Source: Clostridia bacterium
Lineage (GTDB): Bacteria > Bacillota > Clostridia > Christensenellales > Aristaeellaceae
Direction of reading: 5' to 3'
DNA: 59,874 nt
Assembly: GCA_017532155.1 (NCBI GenBank)
Contig: JAFXJP010000059.1
Location: forward strand, 1-59,874
How positions within the stretch are numbered: the stretch's first letter is position 1; each line of letters begins with the position of its first letter. This document shows positions 17,072 through 25,239 of this stretch, one piece after another. The notes under the pieces are model-generated. The model worked only from the letters and a program-made list of their open reading frames with translations. It did not search any database and was not told where the DNA came from. A program made the position numbers and the translations under genes.

Positions 17072-18280
17072 ATGATCATTCGCTCTGACAGAATGGAAAT
17101 GGTGCACTCGGATATTCGCGGCCCGCTGTATGAGGAAGCGCTGCGCATGCAGGCCGAAGGCACTGAAGTATTGAAGCTCAACACCGGCAATCCCGCCAGC
17201 TTTGGCTTTAAGCTGCCCAACAGCGTGCGCCAGGCGCTGTCGCGTCATATTGATGAGGCGGTGCCTTACTGCGATATGCGCGGCATGCCCAATGCACGCG
17301 ACGTCATTTGCAGCTATCACATCGGCCGCGGCATCAAGGGTATTACGCCGGATGATATCTTCATCTGCAACGGCGTGAGCGAGGCTGCGTCCATGGCGAT
17401 GACGGCGCTGGTGAGCGTAGGGGATGAGATCCTGATGCCCTCGCCCTGCTATTCTCTGTGGAGCAACAACGCCTACATCTGCGCTGGCAAGCCTGTCTTC
17501 TATCGCTGCGATCCCGACAATGAATGGAATCCTGATCCGGAGGACATTGCCCGCAAGGTTACGCCGCGCACCAAGGCGATTGTCGTTATCAATCCCAACA
17601 ACCCCACCGGCGCTGTATACAGCCGCGAAACGCTGCTGGCCATTGCCGATATCGCCCGTAAAAACCATCTGGTTCTTCTGGCGGATGAGATTTACGACCG
17701 TCTGATCATGGATGGCTTGGATCATTATTCCGTGGCGGCGCTGGCGCCCGACGTGCCTTGCATTACTTTCAATGGCCTTTCCAAGTCTCATATCATCTGC
17801 GGCTTCCGTTGCGGCTGGATGGTGCTCTCCGGCCCGAAGGGCGAATTGGATGATATCAAGAGTGCCATTACGCAATTGGCCTCCATGCGCCTGTGCGGCA
17901 ATGCGCTGACGCAGCTGGTGATTCCTGCCGCGCTGGTGGACAGCGAAAGCACCCGCGCCATGCTGGTGCCTGGCGGCCGTCTGTATGAGCAGCGCCGCGC
18001 CACCGTGGAAACGCTGAGCAAGTTTGAAGGCGTGAACCTTGTGCCCAACAAGGCGGCGTTCTATCTCTTCCCGGGCTTTGACAAGGAAATGTACGATTTC
18101 AAAGACGGTCACGACCTGGCGATGCAGTTCCTGCATGAAAAGCACGTGCTGGTGATCCCCGGCGGCGGCTTTGACTGGACGGAAGATCTGCGCGTGCGCA
18201 TTGTCATGCTGCCTGAAGCTGAGCGTCTGGCCCGCGCGATGGAAGACCTGGGCGATTTCCTCAAGCATCATAAGCGCTGA
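17072..18280 (+). CDS. Pyridoxal-phosphate aminotransferase, AlaA/AlaT-like (class I)
   Basis: 402 residues. The opening RMEMVHSDIRGPLYEEA matches the AlaA/AlaT group (alanine:pyruvate-linked transaminases). PLP-site features: NPNNPTGAVYSRE, LLADEIYDRL, K238 in FNGLSKSH, and GFRCGW; the C-terminal substrate-carboxylate Arg is in LRVRIVMLPE. Likely alanine-glutamate transamination, cytoplasmic. GGAGAGG precedes the ATG, 24 bases after thiI, so it can be the last gene of the unit; a strong terminator follows. Substrate is assigned by family resemblance only. Confidence 0.88.
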   Translation: MIIRSDRMEMVHSDIRGPLYEEALRMQAEGTEVLKLNTGNPASFGFKLPNSVRQALSRHIDEAVPYCDMRGMPNARDVICSYHIGRGIKGITPDDIFICNGVSEAASMAMTALVSVGDEILMPSPCYSLWSNNAYICAGKPVFYRCDPDNEWNPDPEDIARKVTPRTKAIVVINPNNPTGAVYSRETLLAIADIARKNHLVLLADEIYDRLIMDGLDHYSVAALAPDVPCITFNGLSKSHIICGFRCGWMVLSGPKGELDDIKSAITQLASMRLCGNALTQLVIPAALVDSESTRAMLVPGGRLYEQRRATVETLSKFEGVNLVPNKAAFYLFPGFDKEMYDFKDGHDLAMQFLHEKHVLVIPGGGFDWTEDLRVRIVMLPEAERLARAMEDLGDFLKHHKR

Positions 18281-18306
18281 GCCATTAAGGTTTATAATCA
18301 AAGCAT

Positions 18307-18345
18307 AAAAACCCCCGGTCAGGAGTTTCCTGATCGGGGGTTTTT
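18307..18345 (+). terminator. Rho-independent terminator after the aminotransferase gene
   Basis: A 17-bp stem from AAAAACCCCCGGTCAGG to CCTGATCGGGGGTTTTT (one G-T pair), loop AGTTT, ending in five T. Its symmetry lets it also work on the minus strand, where the XRE gene ends. Confidence 0.93.
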
Positions 18346-18391
18346 ATAACGCTTTGTTAAGAATCAAAACGATTGGTTGAACTGACGGTTA

Positions 18392-19195
18392 CTATGCCAG
18401 TCGCGGCCAGACATCTTCCTCCAGCCATTCCCTGCGCAGACCGGCGCTGTAATCAAAGGTATCCGTGCGGCCTTCAAAAAGCGCAAAGATTTTGTGTGTC
18501 AGATCGGCATAATCCTTGGCTTTGGCATGATCTCCTGCTTCACGGAACAGTTGTGACATGCGTGCGGTCATCAGCAGTAAATCATCCCGGCAAATACCGG
18601 CGTGCATGGCGGCGGCCTGCAGGGCTTCATCACCGGTCAGGTAATTTGCAGCCAACTCCAATTTTGAAAAATAGAGCTCGGGAATTTGCTCCAGCGTGGG
18701 CTTGACCAGCGCCTGCTGGCCCATTTCATGATATGTTTTTGCCAGAATGCGCAGCACGTCGTATTTGACTTCGTCATCCTTTGTGACTTCGAGGATGGAT
18801 TTGCAGACAGTGACGACTTCTTCGCTGCGATCGGGGGATTGCATGGCGTAGAGCAGGTTGTTGAGGATGATATCGTTGCCGGGAAATTGCTTGAGGCCTT
18901 CGCGCAGCATGCTTTCGGATTTTGCAGGATCGCTATAACGGTATGCCGCAGCATCTTCGCAGATTTTCATCACTTTGCGCTCCTGCTCGATCAGATTGAA
19001 ATCGAACAGCTCGTCGGTGGATACCTCAAAAAAACCGGCGATCACTGGAATCATTGCGACGTCGGGCAATGCTGCGCCCGTTTCCCATTTACTGACGGCC
19101 TGAAAAGTAACGCCAAGCGCCTGGGCGAGCACTTCCTGGGAAATGTTTTTTTGCTTGCGCAGGGTTTTGATTTTGCGTCCAAGACGGATTTCCAT
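18392..19195 (-). CDS. XRE-family regulator with helical (TPR-like) C-terminal domain
   Basis: 267 residues from the ATG at 19195, which has AAGGA about 11 bases upstream and begins directly with the DNA-binding domain. Residues 1-65 are a helix-turn-helix of the Cro/CI type (ISQEVLAQALGVTFQAVSKWE). The remainder (about 80-265) is helical with short repeated segments, such as RYSDPAKSESMLREGLKQFPGND, and looks like TPR units that often sense a peptide or protein partner. Monocistronic; no obvious target gene. The closest possible target is the SGNH hydrolase gene immediately upstream on the same strand. Confidence 0.8.
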   Translation of the reverse strand: MEIRLGRKIKTLRKQKNISQEVLAQALGVTFQAVSKWETGAALPDVAMIPVIAGFFEVSTDELFDFNLIEQERKVMKICEDAAAYRYSDPAKSESMLREGLKQFPGNDIILNNLLYAMQSPDRSEEVVTVCKSILEVTKDDEVKYDVLRILAKTYHEMGQQALVKPTLEQIPELYFSKLELAANYLTGDEALQAAAMHAGICRDDLLLMTARMSQLFREAGDHAKAKDYADLTHKIFALFEGRTDTFDYSAGLRREWLEEDVWPRLA

Positions 19196-19305
19196 GTTTT
19201 TGTCTTCCTTGCATGTAAGTCGGTTGGCCAACCGCACATATAGCATAGCATAAATTAGGCGCAAAACAATAACCTGTTTGTTGAGAAAAAATCAAAGGAT
19301 GGTTG

Positions 19306-19336
19306 AAAAAAGCACTGCCGGAGGGCAGTGCTTTTT
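19306..19336 (-). terminator. Rho-independent terminator of the SGNH hydrolase gene
   Basis: AAAAAGCACTGCC / GGCAGTGCTTTTT stem with a 3-5 base loop; on the minus strand it ends in six T and lies 11 bases after the stop codon at 19348. Confidence 0.9.
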
Positions 19337-19347
19337 GTATGTTGTTT

Positions 19348-20472
19348 TTAATCGAGATATTCAGCGGGCACGCTTTCTGCCATGTTTTCGGCGCCGGGCC
19401 AGCTGGGATGCAGATGGTCGCCCTTGTCAAAGGAGGGGAACAGCTGCAGCGGATCGGCGGGATCCTGGTTGGCTTTGTCAAAGTCCACTACGCCGTCGGC
19501 TTCTTTCTGCGTGCGGATCCAGTTGTTCACGGCCATGCGGATTTCATTGCGCTGCTCGTTGTAGGTGGTCCAGCCCTTGATCGGCATGATGGTGGCCAGA
19601 TACACTTTCTTGCCCAGCTCATGCGCCTTGTTTACATACCAGCGCAGGCCTTCGATCAGCTCCTCCGCCGTGGGCAGATCGCTCCAGGGGCGATACGTGG
19701 TGCCGACGGGATGAATGATATCGTTGACGCCGTGCAGGATGACCACGCGGTCAACGCCGGCGGCGGAGATTTCGCGCGCAAAGCGGTCGTGGCCCCTGGA
19801 GCCGTAGTGGCGGTTGAGCAGCGTTTCATACTGGCGCAGCACGCGGCTGCCGCCGATGCCGCGACGGATGACGGACAGCTTTTCGCGCTCTTCGCGCAGT
19901 ACGCGCAGCATCAGATAATCCGGCCAGGCCTGGGCGGTGATGCTGTCGCCAAAGCAAACCAGCGCGTGCGCATCGGCATCGTCCGTCAGCACATCAATGG
20001 TATCCAGGAAGAAGGCGGTTTCCATTGTGGCGGTATGGAATTCGGGCATCACGGTATCCTTTGCGTGATCGCCCTCGGCATAGGTGAAGCGGCACAGCGG
20101 GCCGGTGTCATTGGTGCCGCAGTACAGATGCGTAAGATCGGCAAAATACATGCTGACGAAATAATCTTCGCCGCGGACAAGCGAAAAGTCGATTTCATCG
20201 CTGACAACCTGCGCGCCAAGGGGCAATTCGCAGGCGGTCTTGCCGCCGAAGGTGACGGGCTTGGGCTCTTTGCCTTCAGCGCCTACGAACATGTGGGTAA
20301 TCACGGCGTTTTCTTTGCCGTACAGATTGTTCAAATGCAGGCGGATGCGCTTGCCGCTGAGCATGGCGCGAAGGTTGTAATGAAGCGTAATATCCTTGGC
20401 ATACTGACGGGGAGACGGCGCGGTATACGAGGGCGAGGAGCCCCATACAGCAACCCACTTGGCATTGTCCAT
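19348..20472 (-). CDS. SGNH/GDSL hydrolase with N-terminal beta domain
   Basis: 374 residues. Of the two adjacent ATGs (20475, 20472) the second is 7 bases from AAGGAG. The first 145 residues form a beta-rich carbohydrate-esterase-type domain (MLSGKRIRLHLNNLYGKE), followed by the catalytic SGNH domain: block I CFGDSITAQ (nucleophile Ser), block III GVNDIIHP and block V GDHLHPSWPGA (Asp and His). There is no signal peptide, so it acts in the cytoplasm unless exported otherwise. Related proteins deacylate sugars or rhamnogalacturonan; the substrate here is unknown. A TATAAT at 20517-20522 on this strand is a plausible -10 but lacks a good -35. Confidence 0.88.
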   Translation of the reverse strand: MDNAKWVAVWGSSPSYTAPSPRQYAKDITLHYNLRAMLSGKRIRLHLNNLYGKENAVITHMFVGAEGKEPKPVTFGGKTACELPLGAQVVSDEIDFSLVRGEDYFVSMYFADLTHLYCGTNDTGPLCRFTYAEGDHAKDTVMPEFHTATMETAFFLDTIDVLTDDADAHALVCFGDSITAQAWPDYLMLRVLREEREKLSVIRRGIGGSRVLRQYETLLNRHYGSRGHDRFAREISAAGVDRVVILHGVNDIIHPVGTTYRPWSDLPTAEELIEGLRWYVNKAHELGKKVYLATIMPIKGWTTYNEQRNEIRMAVNNWIRTQKEADGVVDFDKANQDPADPLQLFPSFDKGDHLHPSWPGAENMAESVPAEYLD

Positions 20473-20596
20473 CATGAATCTCCTTTGCAAAATGAAAAAA
20501 TTGGGATGTTATGCTGATTATAGCACAGCTGGCAAAAGAAATAAAGCGAGAAAATCCTTCTCTTTTGTGCAAAGATGTGGCAATCGTTGCCTGCTG

Positions 20597-20625
20597 GTAT
20601 AAATCCTGCTTTTTAACCCACAATA
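20597..20625 (+). promoter_or_regulatory. Putative sigma-G (forespore) type promoter of spoVT
   Basis: GTATA (20597-20601), 17-base gap, CACAATA (20619-20625). It fits the Bacillus sigma-G consensus GHATR and CATWHTA with one mismatch. spoVT of B. subtilis is a sigma-G gene, which supports the reading. No good sigma-A pair was found in the same stretch. Confidence 0.45.
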
Positions 20626-20668
20626 GATGCTGTGAAAACAACGCGGCATTGAAGGAGAGTTGGTTTGC

Positions 20669-21223
20669 ATGAAAGCAACGGGAATTGTGCGTAGAATTGA
20701 CGAGCTCGGAAGAGTTGTTATTCCAAAAGAAATCAGACGAACGCTGAGAATCCGCGAGGGCGACCCGCTGGAGATTTATACTGACCGGGACGGCGAGGTG
20801 ATCCTCAAAAAGTATTCGCCTATTGGTGAAATGTCCTCCTTTGCCAGGGATTATACTGAGTCGATTTTTCGCTCGACGGGGCACATTGCCTGTATTGTGG
20901 ATCGCGATCAGGTGGTGGCAGCCAGCGGCGTGAATAAGAAGGAATTGTGGGATAAGCCCATCAGCCATGATCTGGAGCAGGTAATTGCCAGCCGCCAGAC
21001 GCAGACATACAGCCGGATGGCGGGCGGAAAGATGATGAGCGTGACCAATGAAGAGGATAATAATGGCTATACGGCGCAGGTGGTATCGCCGATTATTGCC
21101 GATGGCGAAGCGATTGGCGCGGTGCTGCTGCTGTCCCGTGAGCAGGGCGCGCGGATGGGGGATATTGAAGTGAAGGTGGCGGAAACTGCTGCCGGCATTG
21201 TGGGCCGACAGATGGAGCAATGA
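20669..21223 (+). CDS. spoVT: Stage V sporulation protein T (AbrB-family regulator)
   Basis: 184 residues from ATG 20669; GAAGGAGAG (20651-20659) is 9 bases upstream and the family start MKATGIVRRIDELGR is intact. Residues 1-50 are the swapped-hairpin AbrB DNA-binding domain (VVIPKEIRRTLRIREGDPLE), the rest a GAF-like domain (about 60-180). SpoVT tunes forespore gene expression late in sporulation. It is monocistronic, flanked by a terminator, and usually sits near mazG/yabN-type genes in Bacillus, which are not here. Its presence indicates an endospore-forming ancestry, although many gut Clostridia keep spoVT without known spores. Confidence 0.93.
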   Translation: MKATGIVRRIDELGRVVIPKEIRRTLRIREGDPLEIYTDRDGEVILKKYSPIGEMSSFARDYTESIFRSTGHIACIVDRDQVVAASGVNKKELWDKPISHDLEQVIASRQTQTYSRMAGGKMMSVTNEEDNNGYTAQVVSPIIADGEAIGAVLLLSREQGARMGDIEVKVAETAAGIVGRQMEQ

Positions 21224-21274
21224 GTAGCATTTGGGTTACATGGATTACGAAGGACGCGTAACCTGAGTAACCGG

Positions 21275-21310
21275 AAAAAGGCCTGCTGCATGATGCAACG
21301 GGCCTTTTTT
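21275..21310 (+). terminator. Rho-independent terminator of spoVT
   Basis: AAAAAGGCC / GGCCTTTTT outer stem with an inner GCAT/ATGC stem, ending in six T. Confidence 0.88.
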
Positions 21311-21356
21311 GCTCTTGAAAAATCGATATTTATTTATAAAAATAGCGAAAAAAGTA

Positions 21357-21385
21357 TTGACAAATAGATGAGAAGGCGGTATGAT
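21357..21385 (+). promoter_or_regulatory. Sigma-A promoter of feoA
   Basis: Perfect TTGACA (21357-21362), 17-base spacer, TATGAT (21380-21385). A metal-regulator-like dyad starts 9 bases downstream. Confidence 0.88.
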
Positions 21386-21394
21386 ATACCAGCA

Positions 21395-21410
21395 GTTAGA
21401 TGACTCTAAC
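21395..21410 (+). promoter_or_regulatory. Operator dyad of feoA (iron-regulator-like)
   Basis: GTTAGA-TGAC-TCTAAC, a perfect 6-bp dyad placed at about +2 to +18 of the feoA transcript, where bound repressor would block initiation. The same core recurs upstream of feoB at 21712-21727. The TTAG/CTAA half-sites recall DtxR/IdeR-family iron boxes; the regulator itself is not in the window. Confidence 0.65.
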
Positions 21411-21452
21411 GGTAAAAGATAAACCGGCACGACGCCGCAGCAGGGGGAAATT

Positions 21453-21665
21453 ATGAATTTGACGATGGCGGAAGTGGGCAAGGAGTACATCGTCCGACAG
21501 ATTGAAACGGATGATGAGGAGCTCAATTCCTTTCTGTTCTCTCTGGGCTGCTACAGCGGTGAACCGATCACTGTTGTCGCCCGCAGGAAGAGCAGCTGCA
21601 CGGTTTCTATCAAGGACGGCAGATACAACATCGACAGCCAGTTAGCGCAGGCTATTATCGTTTGA
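21453..21665 (+). CDS. feoA: Ferrous iron transport protein A
   Basis: 70 residues, an SH3-like small cytoplasmic protein. The pattern AEVGKEYIVRQIE...FLFSLGCYSGEPITVVARRKSSCTVSIKDGRYNID...LAQAIIV covers the whole FeoA domain. It is thought to modulate FeoB. The gene has a GGGGGAA ribosome site and lies 113 bases upstream of feoB; that gap contains a second copy of the operator dyad. Confidence 0.93.
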   Translation: MNLTMAEVGKEYIVRQIETDDEELNSFLFSLGCYSGEPITVVARRKSSCTVSIKDGRYNIDSQLAQAIIV

Positions 21666-21705
21666 TTTTGCAGGCGGAATAAGCATACGCTAATTGTTTT
21701 TTTGC

Positions 21706-21733
21706 ATTATAGTTAGACCTATCTAACTATAAT
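21706..21733 (+). promoter_or_regulatory. Operator/promoter dyad of feoB
   Basis: Perfect 12-bp inverted repeat ATTATAGTTAGA / TCTAACTATAAT around CCTA. It contains the same GTTAGA-N4-TCTAAC core as the feoA site and ends in a TATAAT that could be a -10 (TTGCAT at 21703 as -35, spacer 19, not ideal). No T-run follows on either strand, so it is not a terminator. Confidence 0.65.
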
Positions 21734-21778
21734 GGAATCATACAGGAAGACCTGTTGAAATAAAGGGAGGAACACAGA

Positions 21779-23782
21779 ATGAGAATTGCTTTTGCAGGCA
21801 ATCCCAACAGCGGTAAGACCACCATGTACAATGCTTTGACCGGACGTAACGAGAAGGTTGGCAACTGGGCTGGCGTTACCATCGACAAGAAAGAAGCGGC
21901 TATCAAGAAGGTGTATGCGGCGGGCAAGGACCTGATCGCAGTTGACCTGCCCGGCGCGTATTCGATGTCTCCCTTCACTTCGGAGGAGAGCATCACCAGC
22001 GCTTATGTGAAAAATGAGCAGCCCGATGTGATCATCAATATCGTGGACGCAACCAATCTGAGCCGCAGCCTCTTCTTTACCACACAGCTGCTGGAGCTGG
22101 GTATTCCTGTGGTTGTTGCGCTGAATAAGACGGACATCAACCAGAAGAAAGAAACGAAAATCAATGTGAAGGCCCTGTCTGAAAAGCTGGGCTGTCCGGT
22201 GGTAGAAACAGCTTCCACGGCTGGCGAAGGCCTGAGTGAGGTTGTCAAGACAGCCGCCTCGCTGATGGGTAAGGAGCAGAAAGCGCCTTATGTGCAGGGG
22301 GATATTGACCTGACGAATAAGGCGGCGGTGGAAGCGGCAGACCGTAAGCGTTTTGAATTTGTGAACAAGACGGTTGCCAAAGTGGAAAGCCGCAAGGTGT
22401 TTACCCGTGACAAGAACCGGCAGGATAGCATCGACGCGGTGCTGACCAATCCTGTAGGCGGCCTTGTGATCTTTGCTGCGGTGATGTTCCTGGTGTTCCA
22501 GATTTCTCAGGCCTGGGTGGGCCCGTGGATTGCCGACTGGATGGTAGGCTGGATTGACGCCTTTAAGGAATGGGTGGGCGGCCTGCTGGAGGGCGGCAAT
22601 GATTTCCTTGTGTCTCTGCTGACTGAAGGCATTATCGGCGGTGTGAGCGCGGTGATCGGCTTCCTGCCGCTGGTGATGGTGATGTACTTCCTGATTTCTC
22701 TGCTGGAAGACTGCGGCTATATGGCGCGCGCGACGGTGGTGCTGGATCCCATCTTCAAAAAGGTGGGCCTCAACGGCAAGTCTGTGATTCCCTTTGTAGT
22801 GGGCACGGGCTGCGCGATTCCCGGCGTTATGGCTGCGCGTACCATCCGCAATGAGCGTGAACGCAATGTGACGGCGATGCTGACGCCCTTCATGCCCTGC
22901 GGCGCCAAACTGCCGGTGATTGCCCTGTTTGCCGGCGCGTTCTTTGCGGACGCCAGCTGGGTGGGCACGCTGATGTATTTTGTTGGCATTGCGCTGATTC
23001 TGGTGTGCGCGCTGCTGGTGAACAGGATTGTGGGCTACAAGCACCGTAAGTCCTTCTTCATCATCGAGCTGCCCGAGTATAAGCTGCCTTCTCTCAAGCG
23101 CGCCTGCATGGATATGCTCAGCCGCGGCTGGGCGTACATCGTCAAGGCTGGTACGATTATCCTGGTGTGCAACGCGGTTGTATTCGTAATGCAGTCCTTC
23201 AACTGGAGCTTCCAGCTGGTGGAGGAAGGTGCGGAAAGCACGTCGATCCTCGCATCCATTGCTAATCCCATTGCGGTGCTGCTGGTGCCCGTTGTGGGCG
23301 TTGCGGCCTGGCAGCTGGCGGCTGCGGCTGTGACGGGCTTTATCGCCAAGGAAAATGTCGTTGGCACCCTGGCTGTGTGCTTTGGCATCTCCAATCTGAT
23401 TGATACCGACGAGCTGGCGCTGATGGAAGGCGCCGGTGCGGAAGTAGCGGCAATCTTTGGCATTACCAAGGTGGCGGCGCTGGCATATCTGATGTTCAAT
23501 CTCTTTACGCCTCCCTGCTTTGCGGCGATGGGCGCGATGAACAGCGAAATTACCAACAAGAAATGGTTCTGGGGCGGGATTGCCCTGCAGCTGGGCGTGG
23601 GTTATACGCTGGGCTATGTGATCTACACGGTGGGTACGCTGTTGACCAATCCGGCTGCGCTGAGTGTACCGGCGGCTGTTCTTGGCGGCATTGCGGTGCT
23701 GCTGATGGCGGCGGTTGTAGCGTACCTGTGCGTAAAGGCGGATCGAAAGCTCAAGGCTGAGTATGTACTGGAAGGAAAATAA
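21779..23782 (+). CDS. feoB: Ferrous iron transporter FeoB (first copy)
   Basis: 667 residues. N-terminal G-protein domain: G1 GNPNSGKTT (residues 7-15), G3 DLPGAYSM, G4 NKTD. A cytoplasmic linker follows, then the membrane domain (from about residue 220) with two Gate segments, including LEDCGYMARATVVLD and TPFMPCGAKLPV. It imports Fe2+ across the cytoplasmic membrane. AAAGGGAGG precedes the ATG. A tiny Cys-rich gene follows after 3 bases. Regulated most likely by iron through the dyads at 21395 and 21706. Confidence 0.96.
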   Translation: MRIAFAGNPNSGKTTMYNALTGRNEKVGNWAGVTIDKKEAAIKKVYAAGKDLIAVDLPGAYSMSPFTSEESITSAYVKNEQPDVIINIVDATNLSRSLFFTTQLLELGIPVVVALNKTDINQKKETKINVKALSEKLGCPVVETASTAGEGLSEVVKTAASLMGKEQKAPYVQGDIDLTNKAAVEAADRKRFEFVNKTVAKVESRKVFTRDKNRQDSIDAVLTNPVGGLVIFAAVMFLVFQISQAWVGPWIADWMVGWIDAFKEWVGGLLEGGNDFLVSLLTEGIIGGVSAVIGFLPLVMVMYFLISLLEDCGYMARATVVLDPIFKKVGLNGKSVIPFVVGTGCAIPGVMAARTIRNERERNVTAMLTPFMPCGAKLPVIALFAGAFFADASWVGTLMYFVGIALILVCALLVNRIVGYKHRKSFFIIELPEYKLPSLKRACMDMLSRGWAYIVKAGTIILVCNAVVFVMQSFNWSFQLVEEGAESTSILASIANPIAVLLVPVVGVAAWQLAAAAVTGFIAKENVVGTLAVCFGISNLIDTDELALMEGAGAEVAAIFGITKVAALAYLMFNLFTPPCFAAMGAMNSEITNKKWFWGGIALQLGVGYTLGYVIYTVGTLLTNPAALSVPAAVLGGIAVLLMAAVVAYLCVKADRKLKAEYVLEGK

Positions 23783-23785
23783 GAA

Positions 23786-23947
23786 ATGGAAACGATCATT
23801 GTTATTGTGATATTGGCACTGATTCTGGGCGGCGCGGTGCGATATATTTACAAGGCAAAGAAAAGCGGCGTAAAATGCATCGGCTGTCCGTCCGGCGGCA
23901 AGTGCGCGGGAAACTGCTCCTGCTGCACAGCAGAAAAGTGTGAATAA
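23786..23947 (+). CDS. FeoB-associated Cys-rich membrane protein
   Basis: 53 residues, 3 bases after feoB with GGAAAATAAG before the ATG. One transmembrane helix (residues about 3-22, METIIVIVILALILGGAVRY), a basic segment KAKKSG, then seven cysteines within 22 residues (pattern C-x2-C-x5-C-x3-C-x-CC-x4-C, in CIGCPSGGKCAGNCSCC). Short proteins of exactly this design commonly follow feoB in Clostridia. The cysteines suggest metal or cluster binding; a role in Feo assembly or iron handover is inference. Confidence 0.85.
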   Translation: METIIVIVILALILGGAVRYIYKAKKSGVKCIGCPSGGKCAGNCSCCTAEKCE

Positions 23948-23958
23948 AACCTGATTTG

Positions 23959-23997
23959 GGAATGCGGCTTGATTTCAGGCCGCATTCCGATTTTATT
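23959..23997 (+). terminator. Rho-independent terminator of the feoAB operon
   Basis: GGAATGCGGC / GCCGCATTCC 10-bp stem with a 10-base loop, then GATTTTATTT. Confidence 0.88.
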
Positions 23998-24006
23998 TGC
24001 GCGCTC

Positions 24007-24035
24007 TTGTCAAATGCTGCGCGGGGTGATACACT
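24007..24035 (+). promoter_or_regulatory. Sigma-A promoter of the MFS transporter gene
   Basis: TTGTCA (24007-24012), 17-base spacer, TACACT (24030-24035); GGAGGGGAT ribosome site follows at 24043. Confidence 0.7.
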
Positions 24036-24054
24036 GCTGTACGGAGGGGATAAA

Positions 24055-25239
24055 ATGAAGAAACTAACGTACAAGCATACCATGCTGTGCTGCTATACAG
24101 GCACTGTATCTCAGGCGATTGTCAGCAATTTTGTGCCGCTTCTGTTTTTAACATTTCAGGCGCAGTTTGGCTTTTCGCTGGAGCAGATTGGTTTGCTGGT
24201 GAGCATGAACTTTGTCACGCAATTGATCGTGGACGCTCTGGCGGCGCGCTATGCGGACAGGATTGGCTATCGCCGGGCCATTATTGCCGGGCAGATTTCC
24301 ATCACTGTTGGATTGATTTTGCTGAGCATTTTGCCGTATGTGCTGGAGCATGCGTATGTGGGCGTTGCGCTGGCAACGATTATATATGCGATTGGCGGCG
24401 GATTGAATGAGGTGCTGATTAGCCCGATTGCTGAAGCCTGTCCGACGGACGGAAATAGCGCGCAGCTGAGCCTGCTGCATTCTTTTTATTGCTGGGGCTC
24501 GGTGGCGGTCGTGCTGATGAGTACGGCGATATTTGGCGTGTTTGGCGTGGATTGCTGGCGCGTGGTGGCCTGGCTGTGGGTGCTGATTCCGGCGGTGAAT
24601 GCCATTGCCTTTAGCAAAGTGCCCATTGCGCCGCTGGTGGCTGAAGGGAAGAGCCTGCGAATTTCCGAATTGTTTTCGCTGCGGATTTTCTGGCTGTTTA
24701 TGCTGCTGATGCTGTGCGCTGGCGCGGCAGAGCTTTCGATGGCGCAGTGGGCGTCCGCCTTTGCAGAAAGCGGCCTGAAGGTGAGCAAGGCTGTGGGCGA
24801 TCTGGCGGGACCGTGCTTCTTTGCGCTGATGATGGGCGTTGGCCGTGTGGTGGAATATAAGATCAGCGCGAAAATTCCCATGAAAAAGTATTTGCTGATT
24901 TGTGCGCTTTTGTGTGTGCTCAGCTATCTGATTTCTTCGCTTGCGCCGCATCCCGTGCTGGCGCTGATGGGCTTTGGCCTGGGCGGCTTTGCGGTATCGG
25001 CCATGTGGCCCGGTACGCTGACGCTGGCGCAGGAAACCTGCCCGCGCGGCGGAACGGCGATGTTTGCGATTCTTGCGCTGTGTGGCGATGTAGGATGCTC
25101 GGCCGGCCCTGCACTGGTGGGCTTTGTTTCCGGCGTACTGCAGGATAATCTGCATATGGGGCTGCTTTCTGCCGTTATATTCCCGATTGTGATGGCGCTT
25201 GGCCTTTTTGCACGCGGAAAAGGAAAAGCACATGAATAA
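24055..25239 (+). CDS. MFS transporter
   Basis: 394 residues from ATG 24055 (GGAGGGGAT 5 bases upstream; no useful site for earlier starts). Twelve hydrophobic helices in two halves with a charged centre near residue 200 (APLVAEGKSLRIS). The loop after helix 2 reads LAARYADRIGYRRAI, the MFS signature. Symmetry and length resemble the FucP/YttB-like sugar or drug group; the substrate is unknown. The last 8 bases overlap the GNAT gene, so the two are co-translated. Confidence 0.88.
   Translation: MKKLTYKHTMLCCYTGTVSQAIVSNFVPLLFLTFQAQFGFSLEQIGLLVSMNFVTQLIVDALAARYADRIGYRRAIIAGQISITVGLILLSILPYVLEHAYVGVALATIIYAIGGGLNEVLISPIAEACPTDGNSAQLSLLHSFYCWGSVAVVLMSTAIFGVFGVDCWRVVAWLWVLIPAVNAIAFSKVPIAPLVAEGKSLRISELFSLRIFWLFMLLMLCAGAAELSMAQWASAFAESGLKVSKAVGDLAGPCFFALMMGVGRVVEYKISAKIPMKKYLLICALLCVLSYLISSLAPHPVLALMGFGLGGFAVSAMWPGTLTLAQETCPRGGTAMFAILALCGDVGCSAGPALVGFVSGVLQDNLHMGLLSAVIFPIVMALGLFARGKGKAHE

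Noticed and set aside
15659-18301. 880-codon minus-strand frame opposite thiI and the aminotransferase
   Set aside because: Spans two well-recognised plus-strand genes, has no recognisable domain, and its composition (His, Arg, Ala) is that of a codon-bias shadow.
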